Shown: positions 49,904 to 58,860 of the stretch, piece by piece
How the letters are laid out: every line of letters starts with the position of its first letter
Position numbering within the stretch: the first letter of the stretch is position 1
Source: Burkholderiales bacterium
GTDB lineage: Bacteria; Pseudomonadota; Gammaproteobacteria; Burkholderiales; SG8-41
NCBI GenBank assembly: GCA_036262035.1
Contig: DATAJS010000005.1
Location: 36,110-100,109 of the forward strand
Direction of reading: 5' to 3'
Length of the DNA: 64,000 bases
Program-made: the position numbers and the translations under genes
Notes under the pieces: model-generated
The model's database searches: none
What the model saw: only the letters and a program-made list of their open reading frames with translations
Told to the model about the DNA's origin: nothing

Positions 49904-50679
49904 CGCGGCGCGGCTCCCGCGATGAGCGCGTCCTTGTCGGCACGCGCTGGATAGTTGATGAGCACCGCTCTATAGACGCCTTTGAACACGAAAAGGCTGC
50001 CTGCCGCGGCGCCGACGATTCCGCACGCCGCTATGAGCTCTTCCAGATGCTTGAGCGAACCTGCGCCTCCCAGCGCCGTCAGCGGCACCGTGACGCCGTC
50101 CATGATCGCGCGCACCAGCGTGAGGTCGTAGCCTTTCATGACGCCGTCGTTGTCGATCGAGTTCACGACGATCTCACCCACGCCCAGCGACTGCAGCTCA
50201 CGCGCGAACTCGGCGGGTTCACGCCCCGTCGCGCGCGTGCCGTTGTGCGTCCAGATCTCCGGTTCGCCGCTGCCGCCTTTTCTCTTCGCGTCGAGCACGG
50301 CCACGACGCTCTGGCTGCCGACCACCCCCGCCATGTCGCTGACGAGCGCAGGCCGCTCGACCGCCGCCGAGCTGATCGCCACTTTTTCGACCCCCAGGCT
50401 CACGATCTTCTCGACCTGGGCTACGGTCTTCACACCCCCGCCATAGCAGAGCGGCATGCGGCACTCGGCGGCAAGCTTGCCGATGAGGCCGTAATCCGGC
50501 TCCCGGCCCTGCGCCGACGCGTCGATGTCGAGCACCATCAGCTCGTCGACTTCCTTCTCGTTGAAGATGCGCACGGCATTGATGGGGTCGCCGACGTACT
50601 TGGGACTGCCGAACTTAACGGTCTTGACCAGACCGTTGTTCTTGACCAGCAGGCACGGGATGATCCGTGGCAGCAGCAT
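49900..50679 (-). CDS. HisF-like cyclase subunit of a glycan amidotransferase system (WbuZ/HisF2 type)
   Basis: The 259-residue TIM barrel is homologous to imidazole glycerol phosphate synthase HisF. However, the N-terminal catalytic Asp of true HisF (normally CLDVKDGRVVKG) is replaced: here the motif reads IPCLLVKNNGLVKTV. The phosphate-binding loops (ALGGAGSLKHLEEL) remain. This substitution and the neighbours mark the O-antigen branch, where HisF2/HisH2 supply ammonia for acetamidino-sugar formation. It lies 3 bp after hisH and overlaps the next gene by 4 bp. Confidence 0.9.
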   Translation of the reverse strand: MLLPRIIPCLLVKNNGLVKTVKFGSPKYVGDPINAVRIFNEKEVDELMVLDIDASAQGREPDYGLIGKLAAECRMPLCYGGGVKTVAQVEKIVSLGVEKVAISSAAVERPALVSDMAGVVGSQSVVAVLDAKRKGGSGEPEIWTHNGTRATGREPAEFARELQSLGVGEIVVNSIDNDGVMKGYDLTLVRAIMDGVTVPLTALGGAGSLKHLEELIAACGIVGAAAGSLFVFKGVYRAVLINYPARADKDALIAGAAPR

Positions 50680-50682
50680 CGC

Positions 50683-51297
50683 TCAGACCTCCGCGAAATT
50701 CTTCAGCAGCTGCGTGCCCCAGCCGTGGCTTTTCTCGGGATGGAACTGCACGCCGAAGATGCGGCCCGAGCCCACGCTCGACGCGAAAGCGCACGCATAG
50801 TCCGTCGTCGCCAGCACGTGCTCGCGCTCGGCGGCGGCGAAATAGTACGAGTGCAGGAAATAGAACCGGGCAGCCGATTCGAGCCCGCGAAACAGCCCCT
50901 CGCCCCGCAGCGGCTGTACGTCGTTCCAGCCCATGTGCGGCAGCGGCATGAGCCCGCGTGCCCCGTTGCAGTCGAAGCGCTTCACCTGCCCCGCGATCCA
51001 GCCCAGACCGGGAAGCACGCCTTCTTCGCTGCGCTCGGCCATCATCTGCATGCCGACGCACACGCCGAGCACGGGCTTGCCGCCGCGCAGGACCGCGTGG
51101 TCGAGCGCCGCTCTCATGCCCGAATCGTTGAGCCGGGTCATTGCGCGGTCGAAAGCCCCGACGCCGGGCAAGATGACGCGCTCGGCGCGCTCGATGTCGG
51201 CAGGGCCGGTGGCGAGCGTCGCGGGGATGTTCAGTCGTTTGTAGATCGTCGCGAAAGCGTCGACGTTGCCCAAGCCGTAGTCGACGATCGCGATCAT
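50683..51297 (-). CDS. HisH-like glutamine amidotransferase subunit (WbuY/HisH2 type)
   Basis: The 204-residue class I glutamine amidotransferase has the nucleophile Cys80 (GVCVGMQMM) and the His186-Glu188 pair (FHPEKS). It hydrolyses glutamine and channels ammonia to its HisF-like partner. ATG at 51297 overlaps the stop of the amidotransferase gene by 4 bp. The gene trio, not general histidine synthesis, defines its role; no other his genes are present. Confidence 0.93.
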   Translation of the reverse strand: MIAIVDYGLGNVDAFATIYKRLNIPATLATGPADIERAERVILPGVGAFDRAMTRLNDSGMRAALDHAVLRGGKPVLGVCVGMQMMAERSEEGVLPGLGWIAGQVKRFDCNGARGLMPLPHMGWNDVQPLRGEGLFRGLESAARFYFLHSYYFAAAEREHVLATTDYACAFASSVGSGRIFGVQFHPEKSHGWGTQLLKNFAEV

Positions 51298-52439
51298 CGC
51301 TTGCCGCCGCGTTCGAGGCCCAACCACTTCATCACGCGCGCGCCCATCAGGTAGACGTACTGCTGCGACTTGAAATCCTTGTACGAGCGGTTTGGCCCGT
51401 CCATGCAGCCCTGCAACTCGTCGACCGAGATGCCGAGCTTGGTTGCGACGTACTCGAAGTCCTGACCGACGGTCTCGGGATCGTACGCCGGCCGCGACAG
51501 GCGCTCCAGCGCCTCTTTCCGCGTCATCTGCTTGGTCAGGATGAGACTCGAATACTGCACTTTGCGCGTATCGTAGCCGAACTTCTTCGGCAGCCAGTAG
51601 CTCTCGTAGAACTTGGTGAAGCGCGACTCGAAATGCTTCTGCGGATAGGGCTGCCAGCCGAAACGCTCGGCCAGCAGCCGCATGGCGTCCGCCTTGACGT
51701 ACGGGACGTAATTGAGCGGCGTCTCGACGCGGATGCGCTTCACGTACGGCAGATAAACCTTGTGCCAGAGGATGGTCGTCGTGGGGAAGTTGACGAGCGG
51801 GCGCGTACCGAACTTCGCGTGAATGTCGCGTAGCTGGATCGAGTCCGACTGGTAGTACATCCATTCGATCGGATTGCGAATGCATTCAGTCGAGAGATTG
51901 GCTCCGGTGAGGATATAGCGCACGCCGTAGCGGTCGGCGAAGTTGTACATCGTCGCGAAGAACGCGTGATCCTGCGGCGTGTCGATGTGCGGCACGCCGG
52001 CCTTGAAGTAAGCGAGCTGGAGGTCGCGCATCTCCTCCCAGTCGATGACCTCGGTGTAGAGATCGAGGCCGAGCTTGTCGACGAGCTTCTCGATGTTGTT
52101 CACCGCTTCCTGCGAGTTCCAACCGGCATCCACGTGAAAGACGAGCGGGCGCAGGCCGAGCTTCTCCTTGGCGACGTACGTGAGGTAGGAGCTGTCGATG
52201 CCTCCGCTCATGCCGATGATGCAGTCGAAGTCCTTGCCCTCGCCTTCCTTCTTGATGCGCTCGACCAGGCCCGCGAGCTCGCGCTCGCCGCGCTCGTCGG
52301 TGTGCCAGTTCGGAAGAATGTTGCGGTAGAAGTTGTTGCAGTGGTCACACACGCCGCGCTCGTCGAAGGTGATTCGACTGTCGGTGGTGTCCATGACGCA
52401 GTTCGTGCAGATTTGATGGTTCAGCTCGGTCATATGCAT
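51294..52439 (-). CDS. N-acetyl sugar amidotransferase (WbuX/WbpG/PseA type)
   Basis: The 381-residue protein has a zinc-binding CTNC/CDHC pair at 11-14 and 31-34 and the ATP-pyrophosphatase loop SGGIDSS at 78-84. The tRNA-thiolation-like core and the family segment LTGANLSTECIRNP follow. Members activate the N-acetyl group of a sugar with ATP and replace the oxygen by NH3 from HisH/HisF, giving an acetamidino group. Start ATG at 52439 or 52433. It is coupled to hisH. The target could be an amino sugar or a pseudaminic-type acid given pseI in the locus (inference). Confidence 0.92.
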   Translation of the reverse strand: MHMTELNHQICTNCVMDTTDSRITFDERGVCDHCNNFYRNILPNWHTDERGERELAGLVERIKKEGEGKDFDCIIGMSGGIDSSYLTYVAKEKLGLRPLVFHVDAGWNSQEAVNNIEKLVDKLGLDLYTEVIDWEEMRDLQLAYFKAGVPHIDTPQDHAFFATMYNFADRYGVRYILTGANLSTECIRNPIEWMYYQSDSIQLRDIHAKFGTRPLVNFPTTTILWHKVYLPYVKRIRVETPLNYVPYVKADAMRLLAERFGWQPYPQKHFESRFTKFYESYWLPKKFGYDTRKVQYSSLILTKQMTRKEALERLSRPAYDPETVGQDFEYVATKLGISVDELQGCMDGPNRSYKDFKSQQYVYLMGARVMKWLGLERGGKR

Positions 52440-52536
52440 GGCGATTGGCCCGTGAGCGTTCCGCGTGCGGGCTCCTGAGGAGGGAACATAAAGGGGAAAT
52501 GCGTGGTGGCGGCAAGGCGCCGCCTGCGCGTATTCC

Positions 52537-53592
52537 TCAGGTAGCGAGTGTCCTCATTAGTTCGGGCATGGTGCGGTGTCCGCTCTCCGCGAGGGCATAT
52601 CGGATGTCGGCGTCTTGCGGCGGTTTGTCCGCGTCGCCCCCGAGGCTTGTCGCGAGCTCTCGGCGGTAGCCCACCGCGACTTCGTCGGAGAGCCGGCATG
52701 CGCGCACTGCGGTTTCGAAACTCAGCCTTGGATCGAGCGCGGCGCCGGCCGCCGCGGCGAGAAACGTCGCGAGCATGCGTGCGAGCGGCCGCTCGGCATC
52801 GGACGCCGGCATCGGCTCGGCGCTCGCCCGCTCGCCGTCGCGAATCACGGCAGGCTCGGCGCTGAAATCGAGCTGAAGCACGCGACCGCTGCGAGCGCGG
52901 ACTTCGACGAGGCGCCGACGCTCGCCGGTGTTGCGCTCCAGGAAGATCGTGCACGGGACGTCATCGGCGCGCAGGTCGAGTCCAACCGCCGCGCCGCCCC
53001 TGGCGACCGTGACGCCTCGCAGTCGATCGGGCGCACGGCCCAGCAACGCACCGACCAGGGGCACCACGTGCGGCAGCCAGTCGGCGAACACCGGCACCCG
53101 TGCGTCGTAACTTTTCACCTCACCGTAGCGATGTTCCGCCAGCGGATCGGCCCACCGGAGCGTCAGCGCCTCGACCGGGCTGCTGGCCGCCACCCGCTCC
53201 GCGAAACGCTGCACGTAGGGCGCGAACAAAAACACGTGCGACGCGGCGAGCGTCACGCGGTGCGCACGCGCCAGATCCAGCAGCCGTTGGGCCGCCGCTG
53301 CCGTGGTCGCCACCGGCTTCTCGACGAGCGTCGGGCTGCCCGCGCGCAGCGCCCACTCCGCCGTCGCTTCGTGATCGTGCGCTGCATTCGCCACGATCAC
53401 GGCGCCGGCAGGCGCATTCGGCAGCGCGGCGGAGATCTCGAGCGGTGCACCGGCGCGCCGCGTACGTGCCCACGCGAGCATGCCCTGCGCATTGCCCGGC
53501 GAGCACACGCGCAGGGGGACCCGCGGCGCCAGGATGCCGCAGAGCACGTCGATGAGCACCCTCGCCCAGCGCCCGCCGCCTACGACCAGCAC
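52537..53592 (-). CDS. Gfo/Idh/MocA-family oxidoreductase
   Basis: The ~351-residue NAD(P)-dependent oxidoreductase begins LVVGGGRWARVLIDVL with a Rossmann motif. PTLVEKPVATTAAAA (EKP) and SHVFLFAPYVQRFAERV follow, then a beta-sheet domain. GTG at 53592 is chosen because upstream in-frame sequence overlaps the methyltransferase gene and lacks domain character; the start is uncertain because the Rossmann strand begins at once. Next to a C-methyltransferase and rfbF/rfbG it may reduce a keto sugar. A GGCGGC/GCCGCC hairpin lies just beyond its stop. Confidence 0.8.
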   Translation of the reverse strand: MLVVGGGRWARVLIDVLCGILAPRVPLRVCSPGNAQGMLAWARTRRAGAPLEISAALPNAPAGAVIVANAAHDHEATAEWALRAGSPTLVEKPVATTAAAAQRLLDLARAHRVTLAASHVFLFAPYVQRFAERVAASSPVEALTLRWADPLAEHRYGEVKSYDARVPVFADWLPHVVPLVGALLGRAPDRLRGVTVARGGAAVGLDLRADDVPCTIFLERNTGERRRLVEVRARSGRVLQLDFSAEPAVIRDGERASAEPMPASDAERPLARMLATFLAAAAGAALDPRLSFETAVRACRLSDEVAVGYRRELATSLGGDADKPPQDADIRYALAESGHRTMPELMRTLAT

Positions 53593-53632
53593 ATCGGCAG
53601 TCTCGACGGCGCCGCGGGCGCCGGCCGCCGCA

Positions 53633-54877
53633 TTAGCGCTGGCGCTCGAAGTCTGCCGCACTGACGATGTCGATGACAGGGCCGGTATAACCATGCTGTG
53701 ACAAATAGCTGCGGATCTCCTGCGGGATGTGCCACGCCAGGTTGAGCAGCGGCTGCGACTTGTCCGCAAGTGCGAAGAGCTCGTCGTCGGAGCGGATCGG
53801 GACGCGGGTGCCGGGCAGGTAATGCCCGATCTTCATGGAGCCGGGCTTTTCGTAGACGGCGTCGATCGACTCCTCTCCGAGCCCCAGCAGCTTGATCAGG
53901 ATCGCGGCACGGCCCGGAAACGCCTTGGCCCGCAGCTTGCCATACTGCCGAACATGCTCGGCGACCGACGCCCTGCGGCTCGCGCGCCAGCGTTCGAGAT
54001 TGGCGCTGAGCCGCTCGAATTGCTCGCGAAAGCGGCCTTCGCGTGCATCGACGGCGGCGCGCGCAGCGGCCTCTTCCGCGCTCGGCGGCTGACTGCTCAG
54101 GAACACGCGGATGTTGCCGCCATAGCGCGACGGGAATTCCACGTGTGACAGCTCGAGCTCGAGCGCACGCGCGATATGAACGAACGACGTGTAGCTGTAG
54201 GTGCGCGGATGTTCGTGATAGAAGGTATCGAACTGATTGCCGTCGAGGACTGCGCCGAGGTAGTGGTTCTCGATCACCACCGCCGTGCGCGCGGACACCA
54301 GGTGCCGCAGGGTGCGCAGCACTGCCTGCAGGTCCTCGATATGCGCGAACACGTTGGTGAACGTGATTATATCGGGCTTGCCGTGCTCTTCGGCGATGCG
54401 CGTCGCGAGCTCTTCCGACAGGAACGCGTTGAAGGTGACGTGACCTTTCTCCTCGGCATCGCGACATGCGCCGGTGGGCTCGATGCCCAGCGTGGTCGCA
54501 CCCTTCTTGCGGAAGAAGTCGAGCAGGCTGCCGTCGTTGCAGCCGATGTCCAGCACGCGCTTGCCGCTCAGCGGTCCGAAACGCGCTTCGCAGGAATCGA
54601 CGAGGCCGGCCATGCCGTTGAGCACGTCCGCAGTGAAGCGCGAGCGGTAATGGTACGACCGCGGGAAAAGCTCCTGCTTCGGCACCTGGTAGCGCTGATG
54701 CGCCGTTCGGCATGTGTCGCAGTACAGGATTTCGATCGGGTATTCCCGGCAGGTGCGCGCGTCGCCGACCGCCACCAGATCATCGCACATCGGGTGTCGG
54801 CCGAGGTCGAGCACGGTCGCGAGGTGTTGTTCGCCGCAAACCTCGCAGCCGCTTACTTGGTTCAGTTGATCGTTCAT
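53633..54877 (-). CDS. Sugar C-methyltransferase-like SAM enzyme (NovU/TylC3 type)
   Basis: The 414-residue protein has three parts: an N-terminal zinc-binding domain (CEVC at 11-14, CDTC at 53-56), a SAM-binding domain (LDIGCNDGSLL, 109-119) and a C-terminal domain ending PVIDIVSAADFERQR. A catalytic-region segment YHEHPRTYSYTSF is visible. This architecture belongs to methyltransferases that add a C-branch at C3 of NDP-4-keto-6-deoxysugars. rfbF and rfbG upstream would supply such a substrate as CDP-4-keto-6-deoxyglucose. ATG at 54877 has TGGAG upstream. Confidence 0.88.
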   Translation of the reverse strand: MNDQLNQVSGCEVCGEQHLATVLDLGRHPMCDDLVAVGDARTCREYPIEILYCDTCRTAHQRYQVPKQELFPRSYHYRSRFTADVLNGMAGLVDSCEARFGPLSGKRVLDIGCNDGSLLDFFRKKGATTLGIEPTGACRDAEEKGHVTFNAFLSEELATRIAEEHGKPDIITFTNVFAHIEDLQAVLRTLRHLVSARTAVVIENHYLGAVLDGNQFDTFYHEHPRTYSYTSFVHIARALELELSHVEFPSRYGGNIRVFLSSQPPSAEEAAARAAVDAREGRFREQFERLSANLERWRASRRASVAEHVRQYGKLRAKAFPGRAAILIKLLGLGEESIDAVYEKPGSMKIGHYLPGTRVPIRSDDELFALADKSQPLLNLAWHIPQEIRSYLSQHGYTGPVIDIVSAADFERQR

Positions 54878-54996
54878 CGCTCCAGGCTTCTGTTCACACA
54901 CGAGCCCGGTTCGCTCGGTGCGGAATTTGTTGCGGAGAGTTCGGTGAGAGTCGGGACGGCGCGCCACGCGATGCTGCGGCGCGGGCGCGCAGGCGG

Positions 54997-55002
54997 ATTA
55001 TA
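54997..55002 (-). promoter_or_regulatory. Possible -10 box for the C-methyltransferase unit
   Basis: TATAAT on the minus strand, an AT-rich island in GC-rich sequence about 115 bp upstream of the start. No good -35 is seen at 17 bp. Confidence 0.45.
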
Positions 55003-55070
55003 CATGCGCACAGTGGGGCGAGTGCCGCCCCGGCAGCGATACTACGAGTTTCGCTTCAACGACTTAGCTG

Positions 55071-56105
55071 TCAACCGGCCTCGTAGTCGGCGATCTGTCG
55101 AGCGATGAGCCCGGGCAGTGCGCTGTCGGATATCGTGTAGCCCGCATCGGTCCACTCGACCGTGTCCCCGAACGTGAGCCGCGGCGTCCATCCGAGCTTG
55201 TGGCGCGCGCGGTCGATCGAGAGCGACAGCGCCCGGGCTTCGTGAACACCGGGCGCGGGCGTCGACGTCCAGCGTCGTCCCCTGCCGAGGCCGGCCATCG
55301 TCTCGACGAGCTCGCGAACCGTGCGGTCACCTGACGTTCCTGGGCCGAAGTTGCATGCGTCGATCGAGCGATCGCCGGAATCGAGACGAGCGGCGAGTGC
55401 GAGATAGCCTGCCAGCGGCTCGAGGACGTGCTGCCACGGTCGCGTCGAATCCGGATTGCGCAGCTCGACGGCATCGCCGCGGGACCACGCGCGATAGCAA
55501 TCGGGCACGATGCGATCCTCGCTGTAATCGCCCGCACCGAGCACGTTACCGGCGCGCGCCGTCGCGACCGCGACGCTGCTCGACGCGCCGAACGACGCCC
55601 GCCACGACGCGACGCCGATCTCGCACGCCGCTTTCGATGCGCTGTAAGGATCGTGCCCTCCCAGCTCGTCCGTCTCGCGATACGCGAATTCCCACTCGCG
55701 GTTCCGGTACACCTTGTCGGTTGTGACGACGACCACGGTCACGGGCCGTTCGAGCGCGCGTGCCGCCTCGAGCACGTTGAGGGTGCCGACGACGTTCGTC
55801 TGCCACGTCGTGATCGGCTCGCGGTAACTGCGTCGCACCAAGGCCTGGGCCGCGAGGTGGAACACGATCTGCGGATCGGCGCGCCGCACGGCTGCCTTGA
55901 GCCCGTCCCCGTCGCGAATGTCGCAGATGACGTGGTCCAGGCGCTCGTCCAACCGCAAGCGCGGGAATAGCGAGCCCGGTTCGGGCGGAAGCGCGATGCC
56001 GAAGACATCCGCGCCGTTTCCGACCAGCCATTCGCACAGCCAAGCACCTTTGAAACCGGTATGACCGGTCACCAGGATGCGCCGCCCCCGAACGTCCCGG
56101 CTCAT
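55071..56105 (-). CDS. rfbG: CDP-glucose 4,6-dehydratase
   Basis: The 344-residue extended SDR has GHTGFKG (14-20), TTDKVYRN (catalytic Thr near 128) and YSASK (154-158). The substrate segment RPWQHVLEPLAGYLALA is characteristic of CDP-glucose 4,6-dehydratase. It converts CDP-glucose to CDP-4-keto-6-deoxyglucose. It lies 10 bp after rfbF. The following gene starts at 54877 after about 190 bp with its own possible promoter. Confidence 0.94.
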   Translation of the reverse strand: MSRDVRGRRILVTGHTGFKGAWLCEWLVGNGADVFGIALPPEPGSLFPRLRLDERLDHVICDIRDGDGLKAAVRRADPQIVFHLAAQALVRRSYREPITTWQTNVVGTLNVLEAARALERPVTVVVVTTDKVYRNREWEFAYRETDELGGHDPYSASKAACEIGVASWRASFGASSSVAVATARAGNVLGAGDYSEDRIVPDCYRAWSRGDAVELRNPDSTRPWQHVLEPLAGYLALAARLDSGDRSIDACNFGPGTSGDRTVRELVETMAGLGRGRRWTSTPAPGVHEARALSLSIDRARHKLGWTPRLTFGDTVEWTDAGYTISDSALPGLIARQIADYEAG

Positions 56106-56115
56106 TGCTCGACGC

Positions 56116-56895
56116 TCACCAGATTTTCCACGCTGCGCGCCCTTCGTCCCACAGGCGGTTGAGCAGCATGAACTCCTGGTACGTGTCCATCGGCTGCCAG
56201 AAACCGTCGTGCGCGTAACAGCCTAGCTGCCCTTCGCGCGAGAGTGCCGTGAGCGGTCCCTGCTCGAAGACCAGCGCGGGATCGTCGTCGAGGTAGTCGA
56301 AAAGCCTGCGGTCGGCGACGAAAAATCCGCCGTTGATCCTGCCCGCCGAGGTCTGCGGCTTCTCGAAAAAGGTCGTCACGACGCCGTCCTTGATCTGCAG
56401 CTCGCCCCACCGGCCGGGAGGACGCACCGCCGTCAGCGTGAGCACGCGGCCGCTCGCGCGATGATGCGCAATCGATGCGGTGATGTCGACATTGCCTACG
56501 CCGTCGCCGTAGGTGAGGAGGAACTCGCGGTCGTCGCCGAGGTATTTCTCGATACGCTTGATACGCCCGCCGGTCATCGTCTCCTGGCCCGTATCCGCCA
56601 GCGTCACCGTCCAGCCGCGCTCCTCGATCTGCGTATAGAAGTTGACCCCACCCGGTTCGCCGATGCGCATCGTCACGTCGGACACCATCCATTGCAGGTT
56701 GCGAAACCAGTCCTTGATCACGTCGCCTTTATATCCGAGACAAAGAATGAACTCGGTGTGGCCGTGAGCGGCATACGTGCGCATGATGTGCCACAGGATG
56801 GGCCGTCCGCCGATGGGAATCATCGGCTTGGGGCGGTACTCGGTCTCCTCGCGCAGCCGCGTGCCCTTGCCGCCGCAAAGAATCACCACTTTCAT
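56116..56895 (-). CDS. rfbF: Glucose-1-phosphate cytidylyltransferase
   Basis: The 259-residue nucleotidyltransferase has the signature LCGGKGTRLREET (6-18) followed by PKPMIPIGGRPILWHIM. FLLTYGDGVGNVD and GFWQPMDTYQEF near the C-terminus are typical of RfbF. It makes CDP-glucose from CTP and glucose-1-phosphate, the substrate of RfbG next door. ATG at 56895; a purine-rich GAAATG context but no strong Shine-Dalgarno. Confidence 0.95.
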   Translation of the reverse strand: MKVVILCGGKGTRLREETEYRPKPMIPIGGRPILWHIMRTYAAHGHTEFILCLGYKGDVIKDWFRNLQWMVSDVTMRIGEPGGVNFYTQIEERGWTVTLADTGQETMTGGRIKRIEKYLGDDREFLLTYGDGVGNVDITASIAHHRASGRVLTLTAVRPPGRWGELQIKDGVVTTFFEKPQTSAGRINGGFFVADRRLFDYLDDDPALVFEQGPLTALSREGQLGCYAHDGFWQPMDTYQEFMLLNRLWDEGRAAWKIW

Positions 56896-56945
56896 TTCGA
56901 TGCAATCTCCGGTCAGTTATCGATAGGGGCAGCGCCCGCGGCGCG

Positions 56946-57992
56946 CTATTGAGGCAGCGGCTGCCGCCTGCGGCCGAGGATGCGCGCCGCGCGGCTCAAC
57001 GCGAATTTCAATCCGCGGCGCAGGTCGCCGCCGAGCACGCGCCCGACGCAGGTCGTCAGGCCGCCCCAAACGATCGCGAGCGGCCGCGGCAGCGTTATCG
57101 TCGGCGCGAGCCAGAGCCTGAACAGCCAGCGGTCGCGGAAACGTCGCGCGAAGTTGTCGAAGGTGACCCTCAGGTCACCCCGGCGCGAGAGTCGCAGGTC
57201 GAGCAGGTAGAACGGATAGTATGACAGCAGCTTGTCCCTCTCGATCGTGCGAATGGTCTCCGGGCGCAGCCCCCATTGCACGTGCGAGTCGAGGATGTTC
57301 CACAACTCTCCCACGAACACCTCGCTGTAATCGTAGGAGAACGAGTTTTGGCGCTTGCTCGCCATCAGATACTTGTCCAGATACAGATTCTCGCGACCCG
57401 CGAGCGCAGCGCGAAGCATCAAGTGAAACGCCGCAAGATTGCTTGTGGAAAACAGGTGACTGTCGACCTCCCCCAACAGCGCTTTGTTGATGACGCACGC
57501 CGAGGTCAGCGTGAAGCAACGGCTGGTTGCGATGAGGAAGGCGTTCGGATCCGAGAAGATGCGCTCGCGTCCCACCCCGCCGGGATTCTCCGCCCTGAAG
57601 TCCTCATCGAATCCGAATGGTCGCATGATCACGACACCGTATTCGCGCGCGCAGAGCCGCTCGACGACCAGCCGCAGCGCGCCGTCGACGAACAGATCGT
57701 CGTCTCCGAGCAGCAGCACGTACTTGCCTCGCGCCAGATCGAACGCCTGTGCGAAATTCAGCGCCCATCCAAGGTTGCGCTCGTTGCGCACATAGCGGAC
57801 GGGAAGCCCTCGCGCGGCCGCGTCGCGCACGACCTCGGGAGTCTCGTCGGGGCTGCAGTTGTCGGACACGATCACCTCGACCAGCCCCGGCGCCACGCCG
57901 CTCAGTTCGGACTCGATCTGCGCCAGGTTGGCGGCAAGAAAGCCCGCGCGGTTCCACGTCGGGATCGCGAGGGTCAGGAGGGGGCTCGTCAC
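56946..57992 (-). CDS. GT2 glycosyltransferase
   Basis: The 348-residue GT-A glycosyltransferase begins LTLAIPTWNRAGFLAANLAQIE and has VIVSDNCSPDE and the metal-binding LLLGDDDLF (DxD-like). The C-terminal third has basic and aromatic helices and probably contacts the membrane. It is predicted to add one sugar to the lipid-linked repeat. GTG at 57992 overlaps the methyltransferase stop (GTGA). Donor and linkage are unknown. Confidence 0.9.
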   Translation of the reverse strand: MTSPLLTLAIPTWNRAGFLAANLAQIESELSGVAPGLVEVIVSDNCSPDETPEVVRDAAARGLPVRYVRNERNLGWALNFAQAFDLARGKYVLLLGDDDLFVDGALRLVVERLCAREYGVVIMRPFGFDEDFRAENPGGVGRERIFSDPNAFLIATSRCFTLTSACVINKALLGEVDSHLFSTSNLAAFHLMLRAALAGRENLYLDKYLMASKRQNSFSYDYSEVFVGELWNILDSHVQWGLRPETIRTIERDKLLSYYPFYLLDLRLSRRGDLRVTFDNFARRFRDRWLFRLWLAPTITLPRPLAIVWGGLTTCVGRVLGGDLRRGLKFALSRAARILGRRRQPLPQ

Positions 57993-58702
57993 CTGGATTT
58001 CCTGCAGACGACGGTCAGCGCGCCCGACCAGAACGCTGGATAGCGGGTGCGCAACGGCTCGATCAGCTTGAACTTGTCCCCATATCCGGTCCAGCGCACC
58101 GGTTCCCAACCGCAATCGAGCAGCAGCGCGCGCAGGGATTGTTTCGTGAAGGTGTGCAGGTGCCAGCCGTCCCAGCCCGCAGTGCGCCAGTTCTCGACCG
58201 GCTCGCCGCCGCCGGTTATCGGCTGGCGACCCATCGCAAGCTTCACGACGTGCTTGATGTAGCCGTAATTCGGCACGCTGATCACGAACACCGAGTCGCG
58301 CGAGCCGATGCGGCTGAGTTCGTCGAGCACGACATACGGATCGAGCACGTGCTCGATGGTGTCCAGCGACAGCAGAACGTCGATCGATCCGCTCGGAATC
58401 TGAGGCAGGGTATCGCGCGCGGGCGCGGTAAGTGACACCTTGGCGGACACGCCGAGGTCCCGCGCAGCCGTCTCGATGCGTTCCAACGCGCGTTCGCTGA
58501 TATCGACGCCCGTCAGCGACTGGAAACGCGCTTCGCGCGCCAGGTGAAGAAGCAGCGAACCGGCCCCGCAGCCGTACTCGAGAACGCTTCCCGACAGCCC
58601 GTCGAGCAGCGGATAGATGGTCCTGTCCCTGCCCTGCAGACCCTCGCGCGGATTCCAGAATCTCTCGGCATCCTGCTCGTAAAACTCTTTCAACTCATGC
58701 AT
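57989..58702 (-). CDS. Class I SAM-dependent methyltransferase
   Basis: The 237-residue protein has a Rossmann methyltransferase core: VLEYGCGAGSLLLHLA (motif I), GVDISERALERI and LLSLDTIEHVLDPYVVLDEL. The C-terminal HLHTFTKQSLRALLLDCGWEPV is typical of UbiG/Methyltransf_11-type enzymes in glycan loci. It probably methylates a sugar hydroxyl or carboxyl of the repeat unit (inference). ATG at 58702; its stop overlaps the GT2 start. About 160 bp separate it from the flippase gene. Confidence 0.88.
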   Translation of the reverse strand: MHELKEFYEQDAERFWNPREGLQGRDRTIYPLLDGLSGSVLEYGCGAGSLLLHLAREARFQSLTGVDISERALERIETAARDLGVSAKVSLTAPARDTLPQIPSGSIDVLLSLDTIEHVLDPYVVLDELSRIGSRDSVFVISVPNYGYIKHVVKLAMGRQPITGGGEPVENWRTAGWDGWHLHTFTKQSLRALLLDCGWEPVRWTGYGDKFKLIEPLRTRYPAFWSGALTVVCRKSR

Positions 58703-58860
58703 CGTTGGTTTCGCGCACGGCCGCAGAATGCGTTCGGCGGCGCGCTTCGTAGTCGGGTGCGTCGGGATGAATCGTCCCATCGGCGCGAGCAGGCCCTGCG
58801 GGTCTTTCTCGCCTGAGGTCTCGCCCCGCACCGGTGTTTGAACGGAAAGCCCCGATAGTA

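Noticed and set aside
49900..51297. Histidine biosynthesis genes hisH and hisF
   Set aside because: The HisF catalytic Asp motif is changed, no other his genes are present, and the neighbours are glycan genes.
55003..55070. Complete sigma-70 promoter before the C-methyltransferase
   Set aside because: TATAAT is clear but no acceptable -35 box was found at 16-18 bp, so only the -10 box is listed.
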